Shown here: piece by piece, positions 22,494 to 35,362 of the stretch | Position numbering within the stretch: the first letter of the stretch is position 1 | Layout: every line of letters starts with the position of its first letter | Source of the DNA: Amoebophrya sp. A120 | Taxonomy: Eukaryota; Sar; Dinophyceae; Syndiniales; Amoebophryaceae | NCBI GenBank assembly: GCA_905178155.1 | Contig: CAJINV010000004.1 | Coordinates: 1,302,881 to 1,366,880 of the forward strand | Reading direction: 5' to 3' | Length of the DNA: 64,000 nucleotides | Notes under the pieces: generated by a model | What the model saw: the letters and a program-made list of their open reading frames with translations, nothing else | What the model was told of the DNA's origin: nothing | Databases searched by the model: none | Translations under genes and position numbers: made by a program

Positions 22494-24642
22494 AGTTGTT
22501 TCGTAGACCACGTCGTACTAAAGAGTGCATAATTCTCCTGCTAGCTTTCCAGACAACAAAGGCTGTTGCTACTTCTAGGTTCTATCTGAAATAATTCCAA
22601 TGTTTTTACGATGAAAATTTTCACGACCTATTTCCCGCAGCGGGCTACTTTTCAGACGACACAAAACCACGCAAAGACGACCACGGCCGAATGAAAAAAC
22701 ACAAAGCAACTCGCTGGAACACGATAATTCCGACCTTTCCCCCGCCGGCCGCTTTACGCTTTACCCCCGGGTCGTGAGTGGAAAATTTCCGACCGCTCTT
22801 CAAAGATGACGTCACACCAGTCGAATGTAGCAGCTCATATATTGAATAAAGACAACCTGGGAGGACGTTTACTTGCTCGCGCGCAGCAAAAAAGTTGTTC
22901 CGTTGTCAAATTATTCACATTTGTATTTCTTGACGAGGTGCTGGATGACATATATTCTGCAAAGTAGTGCAAAAGCATATAATATTCAACTGTGCTGTAA
23001 ATTCGTGCACACTTGTAGTGAAATGCAGCTGAATTCTCAAATCTTCCATGTAGCACCCGGTGTTGACACTACCTTTTTACACAAAAGCTTACTAAGAGAA
23101 GTACAACAATAAGCATAGCAAAGTAAACTAATCTAAAACTTAATAAAAATAAAATATGGAAAGCACACCTAGATCGCTGGTTATTTCGTTTTTCAAGAGC
23201 GGAAGGAAGTAGCATGGGGAACCTAAAGAGGGCGAAGTTGAAGGGCGAGCAAGTGTTCGTTTGTAAGCATTCTTGTGGTCAGCTCAGAGCAAGCGTCTAC
23301 TAGTTCTCACGACCAGGCGCGGCCGTTGGACCTGCTCTTGCTTGACCATATAATAAGTATCATTCCACGTTGTTCTCGTGATCATTCAGACAGGAAATAA
23401 CGAATTGGGTAACTTTTGAAACTTGCATAGGACGAGGACATGATTTTTGTTAAATTTGGTTTTTAAGTAGACTACTCATCGTCGCACTAGACTAGGTGTT
23501 ACACTGCAAAAAATTTTGGATTACTTGCATTTCGCTTCCACCCTACTTTTCGCGGGGACGAGGCAGGGCAGAAGCTGCAAACGCGGACTACTGTTGTCTT
23601 CACCTGCTTGCTTTTCATGCAAGCGTTTTGTTTCTCGTAGTTCTAGTTCTACTAGTTCCGTGGTCCACCTAGAAGGCTTATTTCTACGTCGGCATACTAG
23701 GATGAGGTCTTGTCAAGGAGTTCGTTTTATAGGAGCTACCGCGAAAATTTTCGAAATGTACAGGGAAGATTGATTCTTGTATACAAGGCATTTGAGTCGG
23801 TTCATTTACCAGTCTGATTCATGCAGAAGTTGTCGTATTCTGAGAAGATGCCATCAAAATGAATATGAAAATGTTAACTATCCATTTTAGTCTTGCACAT
23901 TTACTAAACCATTTCTGCTCTATTTCGCAAGAATCATGTGCGCTGCAGTTTCATTCCGCCAATGATATTTTTTGACTTCTTTTGCGCTTCGATAGGTAAA
24001 ACTGCTCGAAACCGCAAGAGCTCGTGCAACATAACGGTTTCATTCCAAGCAGAGCCTCATCACAACTGTGTATGATTAAAGACCGGTCTTCATTCATCAC
24101 TTTGTTTTGCAAAAAAACAAAGACCATGATCTAGCCCAGCATAGAAATTATTTCGAAACAATTCCACAAGATGTTCTTGCCACAATACTTTGCTCGTACG
24201 CATCTCAACAAAAAAGAAAGCTCATCGCACATCCTTCGACGGTGCCGACGTGATGAACTAGTTCACGCACGCCGCATATTGTAACCTAGTTCTTCAAATA
24301 AAGTAACATCTTCGAGGGGATGATAGTTCTTCCGAAGCTCGCATGTAGTTCTTGGGTGGACTAGTATGCTTCTGAGTTTTGTTCATCTTCTACCGCAGCG
24401 GTGACATTTATTTTGGCACTTAGAAATTGCGTTCTTGACAACTTACTACTCTCGTAGTCGTGCTTGTGTTGATATTCCTTTACTATGCTTAGCAACTACC
24501 TCGTGCGCGGTTGATGAAAAACATGTCGTCTGCCGGGGAACAGAAAGACGGTTTTCAAAAACTACTACGGATCGTCGTCGTCGTGTACTTTGCCCACTGA
24601 GCAGCAGTACTACTTTTTTTCAATTTCATTTCAGTACCTTAC
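22494..24642. other. Intergenic, nothing recognised
   Basis: 2.1 kb, AT-rich, with only short domain-free frames on either strand and no introner-like ends. Confidence 0.5.
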
Positions 24643-27600
24643 TTATTGCGGAGTGTTTAGCGCCGCGGCCTTCATAGAAGGGATACACAAAGCTGGCAGT
24701 CCTCCGAGGACCTTGATAGCCGGCCGGCTGTTGTCGGCCTCGATGGAGACCCAGGAGGAAAGCGCAATGTAGGTGGTCCACAAGAACACGAACAGAAGGC
24801 TGACGCCGTACTTGAGTCCCGCCGGGCCGCCGAACTCCCCACCCACCGCTTTTCTTCGGTACAGGAGCGCGCCGATCGCGATCAAAGCGCCGACGGTGTA
24901 GATCATGACGGAATAACCCAGCTCCTCACCGTAGTGCACGAGACCGCCATCTGGGTTATCTTTCATGATTTGAAGCCCGGACTTCACGGTCGCAATCTTC
25001 TGCATCCATTCACACGTAACACCTGAGGGGGTAGAGATTTTTATTTTTTCACATCAAGATCTAGATCAGTCACACAGAAAACTACTGAATGAAGTGTATT
25101 AGGACATGGCAAACAAAATTATTCCTTTTACGGATCTTCACCCGAATGAAGATTGATACAACGAAGAAGTGCAAAACAACTGTAAGAAGCAGCTACTTCT
25201 GTCAACTAAAAAAATGATAAACAAAAAAAAATCCTTAGGATTTTTACCCTCGATTGACCAATAAATCGCCCCCATTGTCCACGGGACACCCAGCCCGACG
25301 AAGACGTTCACTGCGTTGCTTCCCGTCACGTTGGTTACCGACGAATCTGCGTACTCATCCTGCAGCGCCGCCGTTCGGGAGGCGAAGGTATCGGGCAAGG
25401 AAGTTCCCAGCGCAACCAGGGTGATGGCGGTGACCATATCGGGAATGTCCAGTGTGCACCCGACCATCTCGGCCACGTCGGCTATTATCGCGGTCTGGAA
25501 GCAGATAATCCCGAGAGCGGCGTAGAACACCGCCCACCCGTTTCCGTACGACGGTGGCGGGGCGCACGCGCAAAGCAGGTTCCAGGGAATGGAAAACACG
25601 TGCAGGACCATTTCGCCCCACGACGCTTCCGCCTGCTCCTCCTTGCTGCCGCCGCCTGTGATGAAGATGTAGTTGAAAGGATTTGGTTCGATAATCGCGA
25701 ATAATTATGTGCTGGATCCGATTTCTACTGTGCACTTTTTTTCATCATGCGATGTGGTACCTAGAAGACGAACTTCTTCGGACAACTCTTTGCTGCAATA
25801 GTGCAACTCATGTACTACGATGTTGTGCTCAAGGAACAAAAATCAAATTATTTTCGATAAATAGTAGTTGTACAGTAGCACGCCGACACAAATTGCTGTC
25901 CCCATGAGGTTGTCCCTGCGAACATGCTATCAAATGCAAAAATGTCTGGGTCTGGGAGTTTGCGAGATTTGTCATGCTAGTCTGGCATGACTCTAAACTC
26001 TGTATTGCGTAGCCGCGAACAGCTCATATAATCTGTCATGCAAAAACGCAGTTTCTCATGCGGAGTACGCAACTCAGAACCACGGAAAAACTTGTCAACA
26101 TGCTTGGCAGCGCATTACAGTCTGCTCACTATTCCCTTTATTGCATCACAAGTTTCCAGACCCAGACATATTTGCAATGCATACATGCGGTCGTAAGTTC
26201 CACTTAGCCTCGACTTCGCCTTCAAGAGCATGTCCGTTTTTTCGCCCTCCGCAGCGAAAACGAAGGACAGAAAGCCTGATGGTGTTGGAAATGGGATTTA
26301 TTTTTGAAAATACCAACATCTTCTGCATGCTGCTGAAATGAACGCAATAAAGCGTTTCGGTACAGTAAACAGATATTGCAGCCTTTCGCTGCAAGAACAC
26401 GCAGATTTTTTTTTATCAATCGACGTGCTAGTGGTCTAAGCAATAAGTATTTATTACCCGACAACAAAAAAAAAATCCGAAAAACAATAATCAGTAGTAC
26501 ATGCATCCTCGCCGCCGTCGGTATCCGGGTTGAACGGTCCGTCGGTGAGCGAGAGACGGAATTCCAATTTGTCCCTTACGCGTGTGGCCGTGGGTCGGAG
26601 ATTTACCGTGATCGTTTTTTCGATTTCCTGGTCCTCAAAGACCAAATCGTCTTCCTCGATGGGGTCAAAGTCCACGGCTTCCTTCGCGCTGCCCTCTTCC
26701 GTTTTCACCTTGCACTTCAGCTCCCCGTTGCCGCCCTTCCTTCGCACCACTTTCGCCTCGATCGATTGGGCGCCATGGGGAATCTTGATTTCCTCGGCTT
26801 CAAATTGCAGCACCCCCGGGAAGTCATCGTCAATGATGGTCACGTGGAGGGTGGGACCGCTGTTTTAATAATATCATTAATTTAGGGTAGTTCTTGTATT
26901 TTCACTATGTTGCTCTCGCGGTTCTTTCTGTTTCATCGACTACATGCGACGTCTGATGTTGAACAATCACGGCACCACGACTTTTCAATTCCTTTGGAAC
27001 AGGAACATAATATCTACCAACCAAATTTAAAAAACGAAAACCAATATCTTTTATTGATAGTACAAGACTTCACAGGTGCCCGCTTCTGGGAAGATGTCAA
27101 TGTAGAAGTCCATGTCGGGTTCCACTATATCGTCGTCAACAATCTGCTATCAACTGCAAAAATGTCTGGGTCTGAAAGAGTCGGGGCTTGTCATGCACAT
27201 TCTGCATGCACATTCTGCATGGCCCGTGAGGTCTGTGATGCTGGTGCTGGCATCACGGATTTTTTGCGAGCTTCTTGATGCTAATTACGCATGAGAAATG
27301 CCCTCTCTGCGTGCCAAGAGCTGACTCCTCTTGCTGCTCATGCAACACAGACTTTTTTAGAATCCGCAGACAGCATTACAAGTTCCACTCTTCCAGACCC
27401 AGACATATTTGCAATCCATATCTGCACGGAGACATACTGTGTTTCCTCGTTGGTGGAGGGGGAAAATTCTAGCTTCCCGCTCGTCGCGACGTATTCCGTT
27501 TTGTCTTTCCCCGTGCCATCGCGCGTTTCGTAGTGGAGCACAGCCTGATAGTAGTTTTTAGGGTCATAGCTTTCTTGATGCAGAGGTAGTTCTTGTTGAC

Positions 27601-29746
27601 CTCCAACTTGAATAAAGTAGGCTTCTAGGTCTACTGTCAACAACTACATGGACCGAAAACATACGCACCAAAACGTGTTCGTGTAGTGATGATGGTATTG
27701 AAAATTACAGGAGGTAGAGGAGCTACAACAACCTAGTACCGGTGCTGTGTTCGTAAAGCAACTGATGAAAAAGAAAAAAGCACAAAAATATCCCTTCTTA
27801 TTATCAATACCGTTTTTGTCGAGGAAAAGCATTTGACTGGGATTTGCACCGTCCCGGCGCATTCGAGGCAGACAAAGTGGTTGTCCGGCACGTCCCAAAA
27901 GACGTGCGGCACGTTTGTTGCGGCACTGTCTTTGGAACTTGGATTGCCCTCGCTGGTCGCGGACCCACGCTTCATGCCCTTCACGGCTTCCTGTCGGTAG
28001 GTCGCCCGTGTTTTCTTGGGTCGCAACTCCTTTTCCAGCAGCTTCAAAATCGTATCCTCAGGAAGTTCCTTGCCTGAAAAAAGTTTATTTCGATGCCGTG
28101 TTTTTCTTTTTCGTATTCTATCAGTTCATTATAGCTAAAATTCTGTAGTTTTTGCAGCCACTAAGAAGAGATTGACCATTTGTGCTGCCCGTAGTTCCGT
28201 CTTCCTCTTTGAAAAGCAAACATGCGGTACTGTCGGATCAAGAATAATTTTTGCCCTTCTTCTAACAAACACCAGAGCCAGCCACGCCGTATAAAATCTC
28301 TATCAAAATACCAAATTTCGCCCGCAGATTTTCGGCATACTCTGCGATTTCGTCTTCGCTCATACCGCTGTAGGTGACTTTCTCCGTGACCACCTCGTCG
28401 CGGGAGCTGGAAAACATGCCCTTGTCGGCCATGTAGCAAATCTGCACGAGGCCGGGGAACATGAGAAAGGTGACCACGCCCTCCCAGATGTCCACGATGT
28501 TCGGCGTGACGATTTGGAGCACAAAGTAGAGCCAGAGGTAGGCAAAAATGGCGAAAAACGCGGTGATGCCGAAGACCGTCATGTCCTTGATCATCCGCAC
28601 TTCGTGCGACCCAATCACGGAAATGCAGAGCCCGATGATCAGAAACAAGTTGAAGGACGCGGACCCGACGATGGTGTTCGCACCGAGGTCACCCGTGAAG
28701 AAGTCCTTACCTATAGGGAATGATCATGGTAATGATTTTTTCAGAATTTTTTCTTGCATATTCTATTGCGATGATAGCCAATAGAAACTTTCTTTGTCAT
28801 GCAGTTTTAATATCAGTGCAAGTACGGCAAGCACGGGCTATCATTATGCATATACAGTATGTTCGAAAAAAAGAAAAGAAATATCTCTATACTGACGAGC
28901 TCGATAATCGACAGCAAAATTTCTGGCGTGCTGGATCCGAAGGCCATTAAGGTCAGGTTCGCCACCGTGTCGTTCCAAACCTATCAAATGTAAAAATGTC
29001 TGGGTCTGGGAACTTGTGATGCTGGGTAGCGTCTCATGATGAGGCTACAAATGCTGGCTCAGCATGACAAGTTTCTGAGCTCCTAGGTGTTGCCTATTCT
29101 GCATGACAAACTGCGCTTCTGCATCACAGAAAAACGCAGCTCTTGGGTAACGTGCATGACAGATTTAACAGTCATGCCAGACAAGCATGACAAACATGCA
29201 TTCTTCCAGACCCAGACATATTTGCAATCCATAAAACCGTGACCGTGACCATTCTTGCGGGGTCGGTCGGGTGCCTCACCCGCTTCTTCTGACTGGTAAT
29301 TTTTTCAATGCCGGACATAAACGTATCCGAGGAGATCGCGACCCCCAGAAAGAGCCACCCGAGGAAGAAGATGTAGAGCACCGCCCGGAGGGCGTCATCC
29401 GTCTCGTGCTCATCGTCGCTGAAGGGAAGGAAGACACCTGATATGATATAGCGTTTTATTGTTTATTTTTCCAAGGTGGAAGTGGAACCCCAACGACCTC
29501 CCTGTACATTATGCGAGACTGGCATTAATGCGAGAGCAGTACCCAGGCATCAAGATCAACATCTTATTCTACTTGAGTTACTTATTAAATTTCACACGTG
29601 GTCTTCTACCAGGGCGTCAAAACCTCCAACTTTTGTCTGTATCATTCTAGTTCTACGAAAATAAATCGTATTAAATCTATACCTTCAGTCCCACCCTCCT
29701 TGCAGATCCTGGGCTGCTTGGTGATGGTTTGCGTAAGCGTCGCCAT
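24643..29746 (-). CDS. Na+/Ca2+ exchanger (NCX/SLC8-like), 847 residues, 12 exons
   Basis: Exons 29746-29683, 29437-29234, 28976-28893, 28710-28273, 28073-27811, 27544-27420, 27141-27064, 26859-26501, 26275-26184, 25922-25874, 25655-25248 and 25022-24643; phases close to 848 codons. The alpha-1 repeat has SSDTFMSGIEKITSQ and LMAFGSSTPEILLSIIE; the alpha-2 repeat has VALGTSLPDTFASR and NVTGSNAVNVFVGLGV, which hold the ion-binding residues. Between them lie two Calx-beta domains, with VQIVDDDIVEPDM and TIIDDDFPGVLQFE, the Ca2+ sensors of NCX. FAGTTSWGQQF matches the segment before TM6, and LLYRRK the last helices. Plasma-membrane Ca2+ extrusion is expected. Three introns are family A introners; several donors begin GTACTA or GTACAA. 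Confidence 0.93.
25928..26183. mobile_element. Introner, family A (copy 3), in NCX
   Basis: 256 bp between CATGC duplications (25923-25927, 26184-26188). Joining gives GAC CGC ATG TTC GCA, the expected NCX sequence. Confidence 0.9.
27148..27420. mobile_element. Introner, family A (copy 4), in NCX
   Basis: 273 bp between TCTGC duplications (27143-27147, 27421-27425). Removal rebuilds GTG CAG ATT GTT GAC of the first Calx-beta domain. Confidence 0.9.
28982..29233. mobile_element. Introner, family A (copy 5), in NCX
   Basis: 252 bp between AAACC duplications (28977-28981, 29234-29238). Because the duplication reads GGTTT on the coding strand and the element ends GATA, this copy can also be read as GT-AG (G|GTTT and GATAG|GTTT). 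Confidence 0.9.
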
Positions 29747-32168
29747 GTTGTGGTAGTTTTGTTTTTTACAAGAACATAATGGTCAAATGAATCAGCCCGC
29801 AACCAATTGTATAGCTCCGGGTGCCCACAACTCGTCCGGTAGAAGGCACACCAGCTAGAGTGATAATTTTTTATGAAGGTTCTTGTTGTGTGGTGAAAAT
29901 TTCAAGGTAAAAATTGGTTCGCGAAGACGTTGAAAGCTACCGGGACACAAATCCTTCAGAACGCTCTTCGTAGTCGTGTTAAGCTTTGCGATAGTTGTAA
30001 ACGCAGCCCTCGAGGGATGGAAGCCGGAGCCCAGATGAGCTTAAAAATCGTAGTTTGTGGATGAAATCTTGGTGGGTCGTGTTATGATTTCGTCGTAGAG
30101 GTGAGTTCTTCACTACGAAAAAAACAAGCTGTAGTGTTTCGCACAAGAAGAAGAATTGACGTCAGTACAACGAGTTTTTTAATATTAACCTCACACGGGT
30201 AGTTATAATTTTTGCTCGTAAATTATAGTACTTCAACGTCTGCAAACAACTCAAGCGATTTCAATAGCGCAGAGGACGAAGAGCCCGATGAAAATCCCTG
30301 CGATCTGCTCGAAACGACTGCACTCAGGTGGACGTTGTACTACGAGAGGGCAGCTTGCGGCCTTTTTACACGGTTGGTGACTGAGTACGTATGTAGTTTC
30401 GTTTCTCAGGACGAGATAAAAATATTCAGTACGAAAAGATGCAGATACAGAAAAGACGGCGGTGAATTCCGTTAGTATGACGGGTTCTTCTTGTAGTAGA
30501 GTACAACGAGGTGGTTATGCGACAAAGCAAATACTTACGTTCTTGGAGTGGCTGCTCATGGATTTTTCGAAAAGACGATTCTATTTCCTCACTTTCCGCA
30601 GTTCTTTCCCCATAATTCTTGACGAATCAAGCGAGTACGAAGAACCGATGTGATCATATTCTCTCACTTGTTTCACAGGCTCAGCACCGAGCTAGTAAGT
30701 CGACTCTTGCAATTGTCGCTCCTCAACCGATGGGACTCTCAACATCCTGCTTGTGCTTGTCACGGGAGATACTTTATATTTCCTTGTCAAAACTCACCTC
30801 AACCGAGAAATTTTGAGACCGACAAAGTCACGACACAACGATGCCACAAGAGCAAGATAGGAAAACGGAGATGAAACAATTTTCTCACAGCCAAAAGCTG
30901 TTTAGGTCCGTCCCTACAGAAGTAGGACCGCACAGCGCCGCAGCAGTGGCGTCCGTCCATGTGGCAGTTGCATCGAGGTTTTTCATTCAAAGGAAAGCGC
31001 GAAACATTCCATAGAGTGGACTAGTAGTCGATGCCAGCAGGAAGTTCTTTTTCAAGTGCTAGCAGTAGCAAGCGAGCGCAGAGGCAAGCATTTCAATAAA
31101 GAAACAAAAATATCCAAATAAACCAGTGTTGGCGCGCGTAAGTATCGGAAAAGATACTTAGATGAGCAGTATATCGCCCTGCGCGGGTTTTTAAAATGTT
31201 TTAATTGCAGAGTCAAGATAGAAAATTCAATAAATTTGTCAAATTAGGTCACCGAAAAAAAGCGGCGCCAAGCTCATCGGGGCACCACGATTAGTATGTG
31301 CATTTTTTTTCTCCTGTGCAATAGGAATAGCATTCGTCGGTAATACTTCTCTTGCTTCGGCAGTGCTCCTCCCCTGCGATAGAAAAACTCAGGAAGGTGG
31401 GAGAAAAGCTAGGAAGGGTTTTATTCTGGTGCGATACAAATTTAGGATTCGCGAGACACGGCTTACAACTCGAAAAAAGAGTGGTGAAAAGTTCGCGAGA
31501 AAAGGAAAGAAATAAGCAGTTTGTTTGTAGTCGTTTATTTCTGTTCTGTTACAACTTTTGGAATAGTAGTATAGAGGCTTGGTTTTGTAGTCGATTCATC
31601 TGGTTGTATCTTCTGGATTCAATCATCGCATCACTGCAAGTTAACAATTATAACACTGCTGTTGTGCTTTGCCGTAATAAAGTTCATTGCAAAAGGAATT
31701 CAAGTTCAGGGGGTTCCAAATCGGAAGCGCAAAAATCATGAGGTAAAAACAAACCCATGACTCTCACTGTGGATCAAGGCGAATGGAAAACGAGATGTAG
31801 GAGTGAGTTTCAATCATTCATCTTTGAGTTGTCATCTAAGGAGCGACAACTTTGTTAAGCGTCCTTAATATTAGTACTAGAGCAGTTCTTTCTTGGAAGC
31901 TATTGCTAGCAGTGTCGTAAATATGCCTCTTGTAGTGGGACGTCAAGAGCCATAAAAATCTTATAGCACCGGGCCGAAAATGATAAAAGCATTTCTCGAA
32001 ACATAAATTCTACAAAAAAAGTTCGCTATATCATCAGGGTTTATCATTATTTTCTGACCTCCAATTGAAAAGAAACCATTTCTACTTCGATCCCATACCG
32101 ACTAGTAATCGACGATGAAGACCCACAGCACGACACTCTACTTCTCCGATCCTCTGCATATTGTTCTA
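29747..32168. other. Intergenic, nothing recognised
   Basis: 2.4 kb. Plus-strand frames at 30212-30475 and 31352-31741 have no domain and no matching splice logic. No introner ends were seen. Confidence 0.5.
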
Positions 32169-35140
32169 TCAGCGGCTGATTCCCCGCTGGCGGTAGCCCG
32201 CCGCGAGTCCCGGTCGGGAGAAGTAGTGTCGGTTGTTCGGGTGCAAGCGCGGGTTGTCATTGGACAGGAGACCGTGCACGTGCCAGTGCGGCTCGCCAAA
32301 CCCCTCGGACCGGCTGCGGTCCATCTGGTTGGACTTCTTCTTCCGCATGTAGGGATTGCTGGTGGAGGTCCCCTGCTGTCCATGCGTATCCCACGAAAAA
32401 AGTGTACTACACAGTGACACACAACTTCTGAGTATGCTCCTGGAACCTATCAACAACTCTTGTTGTTGCGCGCAGAGTAGATCACAAGGAAAAACACGTA
32501 CGAAACGAGGCCTGCAAGGAGCATTTTGTGCATGACAAGTGTCTTGCTGGTCCTGCAACATCATCACAATGGGTACTAGCTGTAGCACTTTTTTTTTTGC
32601 GATATGCGGTGGTCGGGGGCGTGGTCACCAGCACGGAACGGGAATCCTCAAAACGCGAAATGTCCTGATAAGTCATATGGAGTTTCAACACACTATACTT
32701 TTTTTGATGCCATATGCTATGTAGCCTGAAATAGGATCATGCAGAGAAACTCCTATCGTTCAAGCAGAGAAAGCACAAAAAAAAAATTCACGCAGCTCCG
32801 CATGACAAAGATATACTCTGTATACCGTCTGTCCCCCGCCCAGCGTGCTGTCGTCCTCCGGACTGGAGCTGGAAGAGTCTCCGGCGGGTATAGGGGTGAA
32901 AACAACTTGTAGAAGGAGGTCGGAAATTTGTATTGCGTGTCTCTCCATTTTCACATCAGAGATTTCTACCGTGTATGCATGACAAATTGAAATTTTCCGA
33001 CTTTCAGCTACTTTTTTTCATCCACATAAGTGTGGTTGTCACGGTGAAGGATCCCTCCATTGGCAGCGCCTTGTCCAATATGGATGTGTCAGGTTTGAAA
33101 TCGACAAAGTTGAAATAACTTGTAATGCATAAAATGGATGCCAGTTGGAGCCCAGTTTCCAAGTGGCGCATGACAAGTTTTGGTGGTGCCTAAATCCAGT
33201 TTGTAATGCTGTTTGGGTAAGGAAGACGCGTTTTGTCCTGCTACTTTGCAGCTCTATTTCTACCCCTCAACAGGCTTGCAATCTGCCTCCCTTGCCTACT
33301 CTGCAAGGCAGGCACTTTGTGGGCTGCATTTTATGCATGACAAAGTATTTCAACTTTGACGATTTCAAACCTGACACTTCCATATCCAAACTACGGCTGT
33401 TATGAAAGTGAGGAAAAACAAACCGCCTCATCCTGTAAGTGGCTGCTGCGAAGTTGCAATAAACAAGCGACCGAGGGTCGGCTTGCTCTTCTTTTCTTCT
33501 AGTTCTACAGATCTAGACCATGACCAGTTTATTTTTTGCATGATACTTACACAACTAGGAGCTTCATCACGACCCTGACCCTCATGCGTCGAATTTTAAA
33601 ATGAGAAGTTATAATATCGAACTACTGGAAAGGCCTGGATGTAGGTCTCGTTCGCAGATAGCAAATCAGACGATTTAGAAGTCTATTTTCCTCGCATATG
33701 TGCGCCGCGGCACATACGGATTCGCCTTTGGTGCGTACTGGGACGTGTACCTATGGTTTGGTTTTGTCACGGTTCTTTGTGATGCAGAAAAAACAACTAC
33801 CCAACTTGTGTTTTTGTATTTTTGCATCCTGCTCACTTCTACAGATGAATAATTTCATTTTTGTAATACTCACCTGGAGTCGTCTCCTTGGAACCATTCC
33901 TTCGAGTAACGGGTCGGTAACGCACCGAAATACACTCGGGTGTTCGGGTCGCGGAAAACGTTCAGGCGCGACTCCGGGCGCGTCGCGAACGACATGTCCC
34001 ACGACGGCTTCTTCTTGCCCCGCGGCTTGAGGATGCTCAAGGAACGCGAGGAGTTCTTGCTATGGAAGCGTCAGAATCGAAATCGTCAAAGTTGTCATGC
34101 AGAAAATGCAACCCACAAAATGCCTGTCTTGCAGAGTAGGCAAGACAGGCAGACTGTGAGCCTGAAAAAAGAAATAGAGCTGCTAAAGTAGCATGACAAA
34201 AGGCGTCCCCCTTACCCAAACAGCAACACAAACTGGATTCCGGCTCTACCCGAATTTGTCATGCGCGGCTTGGAAATTGGGCTTCCAACTGGTATCGATT
34301 TTATGCATCACAAACTATTTCAACTGTGACGATTTCAATCCTGACACCCCCATACTTGCCCTGCTGACTGTAGGTGCTGGTGTTCTCGGCCAGTTTGCTC
34401 TGCATATGCATTGCAAATATAATGTCTGGGGCTGGAGGATGCCACGCTGTTTTCGCATGACACAGAAGGTCTTGCATGGTAGCCCTAGCATCACAGATTT
34501 CGAGAAGGTGAAGGTCCTGCAATACCTAATCCGCATGACAAATCCCGCGCTTCCTTTGGTGACAAGAAGTGGGCATCTTTTGCTGCCTCTGCATGAGAGA
34601 TTTCTGTGTGTTGTGAAATGCGCAACACAACTTCACATCCTTCGAGACCTAGACATTTTTGCATTTGATACTGCAGCGCTCGGTACAACGGAGACTCGGA
34701 ACCTTTCGATATTATTTTCACTTTTCAAAAGTTTCGACTCGATTTTTTGTGATGCGCAGTCAGGAGCCGACATCGAAGAAGTTGTAGAGAGCTAAGTACT
34801 TCTTACACCCGTCAGTCTGTGGTCTTTGCCAACTACATGCGAACGATGCAAACTCAAACATCAAGAAATGATCCTATCCCGAGAATAAAGTCCTGCTGAA
34901 GACTTTGTTTAAAGAAGACGGCTTCATCGTCCAGCAGTACAGAAAATTAATTGTACCTTGATTCATGATGGAACTGGAAGAACCGCCTTCCGCCTTGAAA
35001 TAGCTGGAGTTGGGCGCGAAAATGGAGGTGGCTTCGCCGCGGGGGGTCCAGTCCCGGGCCGGGCTGGGCAGCTCGCGTACCCGGTACGAAGTCTCCAGAT
35101 AAGTATGGACGCGGAAGGCAAATTGATGTAAATACGTCAT
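32169..35140 (-). CDS. Unrecognised protein with W-H-V...RHYFSRPG tail, about 253 residues (tandem paralogue of the next gene)
   Basis: ATG 35140; exons 35140-34957, 34702-34671, 34399-34355, 34055-33874, 33396-33385, 33073-33043, 32894-32826 and about 32375-32169. Several exons are tiny (32, 12 and 31 bases). Segments include RVRELPSPARDWTPRGEATS, KPRGKKKPSWDMSFATRPES, FRDPNTRVYFGALPTRYSKE and the tail HWHVHGLLSNDNPRLHP then NNRHYFSRPG. The tail matches the C-terminus of the gene at 35363-36468, so the two are tandem duplicates. Four introns are duplication-flanked elements (families A and E and a 148-bp one). The last acceptor is ambiguous by one codon. Short, aromatic and Pro-rich, it could be a cytoskeletal or axonemal protein, but this is only a guess. 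Confidence 0.72.
32895..33042. mobile_element. Short duplication-flanked intron (148 bp)
   Basis: The coding sequence TTCACC stands on both sides (plus-strand GGTGAA at 32895-32900 and 33043-33048). Removing one copy plus the interior joins TTC ACC with CCT ATA in frame. End inversion is weak (ACAACCACACTT against AACAACTTGTAG), and the TAT...ATA ends of other introners are not clear. Confidence 0.55.
33079..33384. mobile_element. Introner, family E (copy 1)
   Basis: 306 bp between TCCAA duplications (33074-33078, 33385-33389). Ends TATGGA...TCCATA, then a long inverted repeat around GTGTCAGGTTTGAAATCG. Removal joins AGT TTG GA with C AAG GCG in frame. Confidence 0.85.
34061..34354. mobile_element. 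Introner, family E (copy 2)
   Basis: 294 bp between CTTGC duplications (34056-34060, 34355-34359). Shares the GATTTCAATCCTGACAC-type inverted ends with copy 1. Removal joins GGC AAG with AAC TCC. Confidence 0.85.
34404..34670. mobile_element. Introner, family A (copy 6)
   Basis: 267 bp between CTGC duplications (34400-34403, 34671-34674). Ends are more diverged (ATGTCTGGGGCTGG and GAGACCTAGACAT), suggesting an older copy. Removal joins CTG CAG with AGC AAA. Confidence 0.82.
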
Positions 35141-35362
35141 CTACTAGAACTACATCACTGTCCCCTAAATCTTAGCTTGTCGTTGTATAATTAGCTTTCT
35201 CATGTCTAGCGCATCTTCTGTCGAACGACCTTGTAAACTTTCGCCTCTGGTGGCTGCTGTGGAAAGATGAACAAGAACTACAACTAACTACGAGATGACC
35301 CTCTAGTTCGCTACAAAAGGTACTGCACGAACAAAACCAGTACCTCCAAAAGACACACTTAT

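Noticed and set aside
30212-31741. Two plus-strand frames (87 and 129 codons)
   Set aside because: No domain, no splice continuation, AT-rich spacer and opposite to all other genes.
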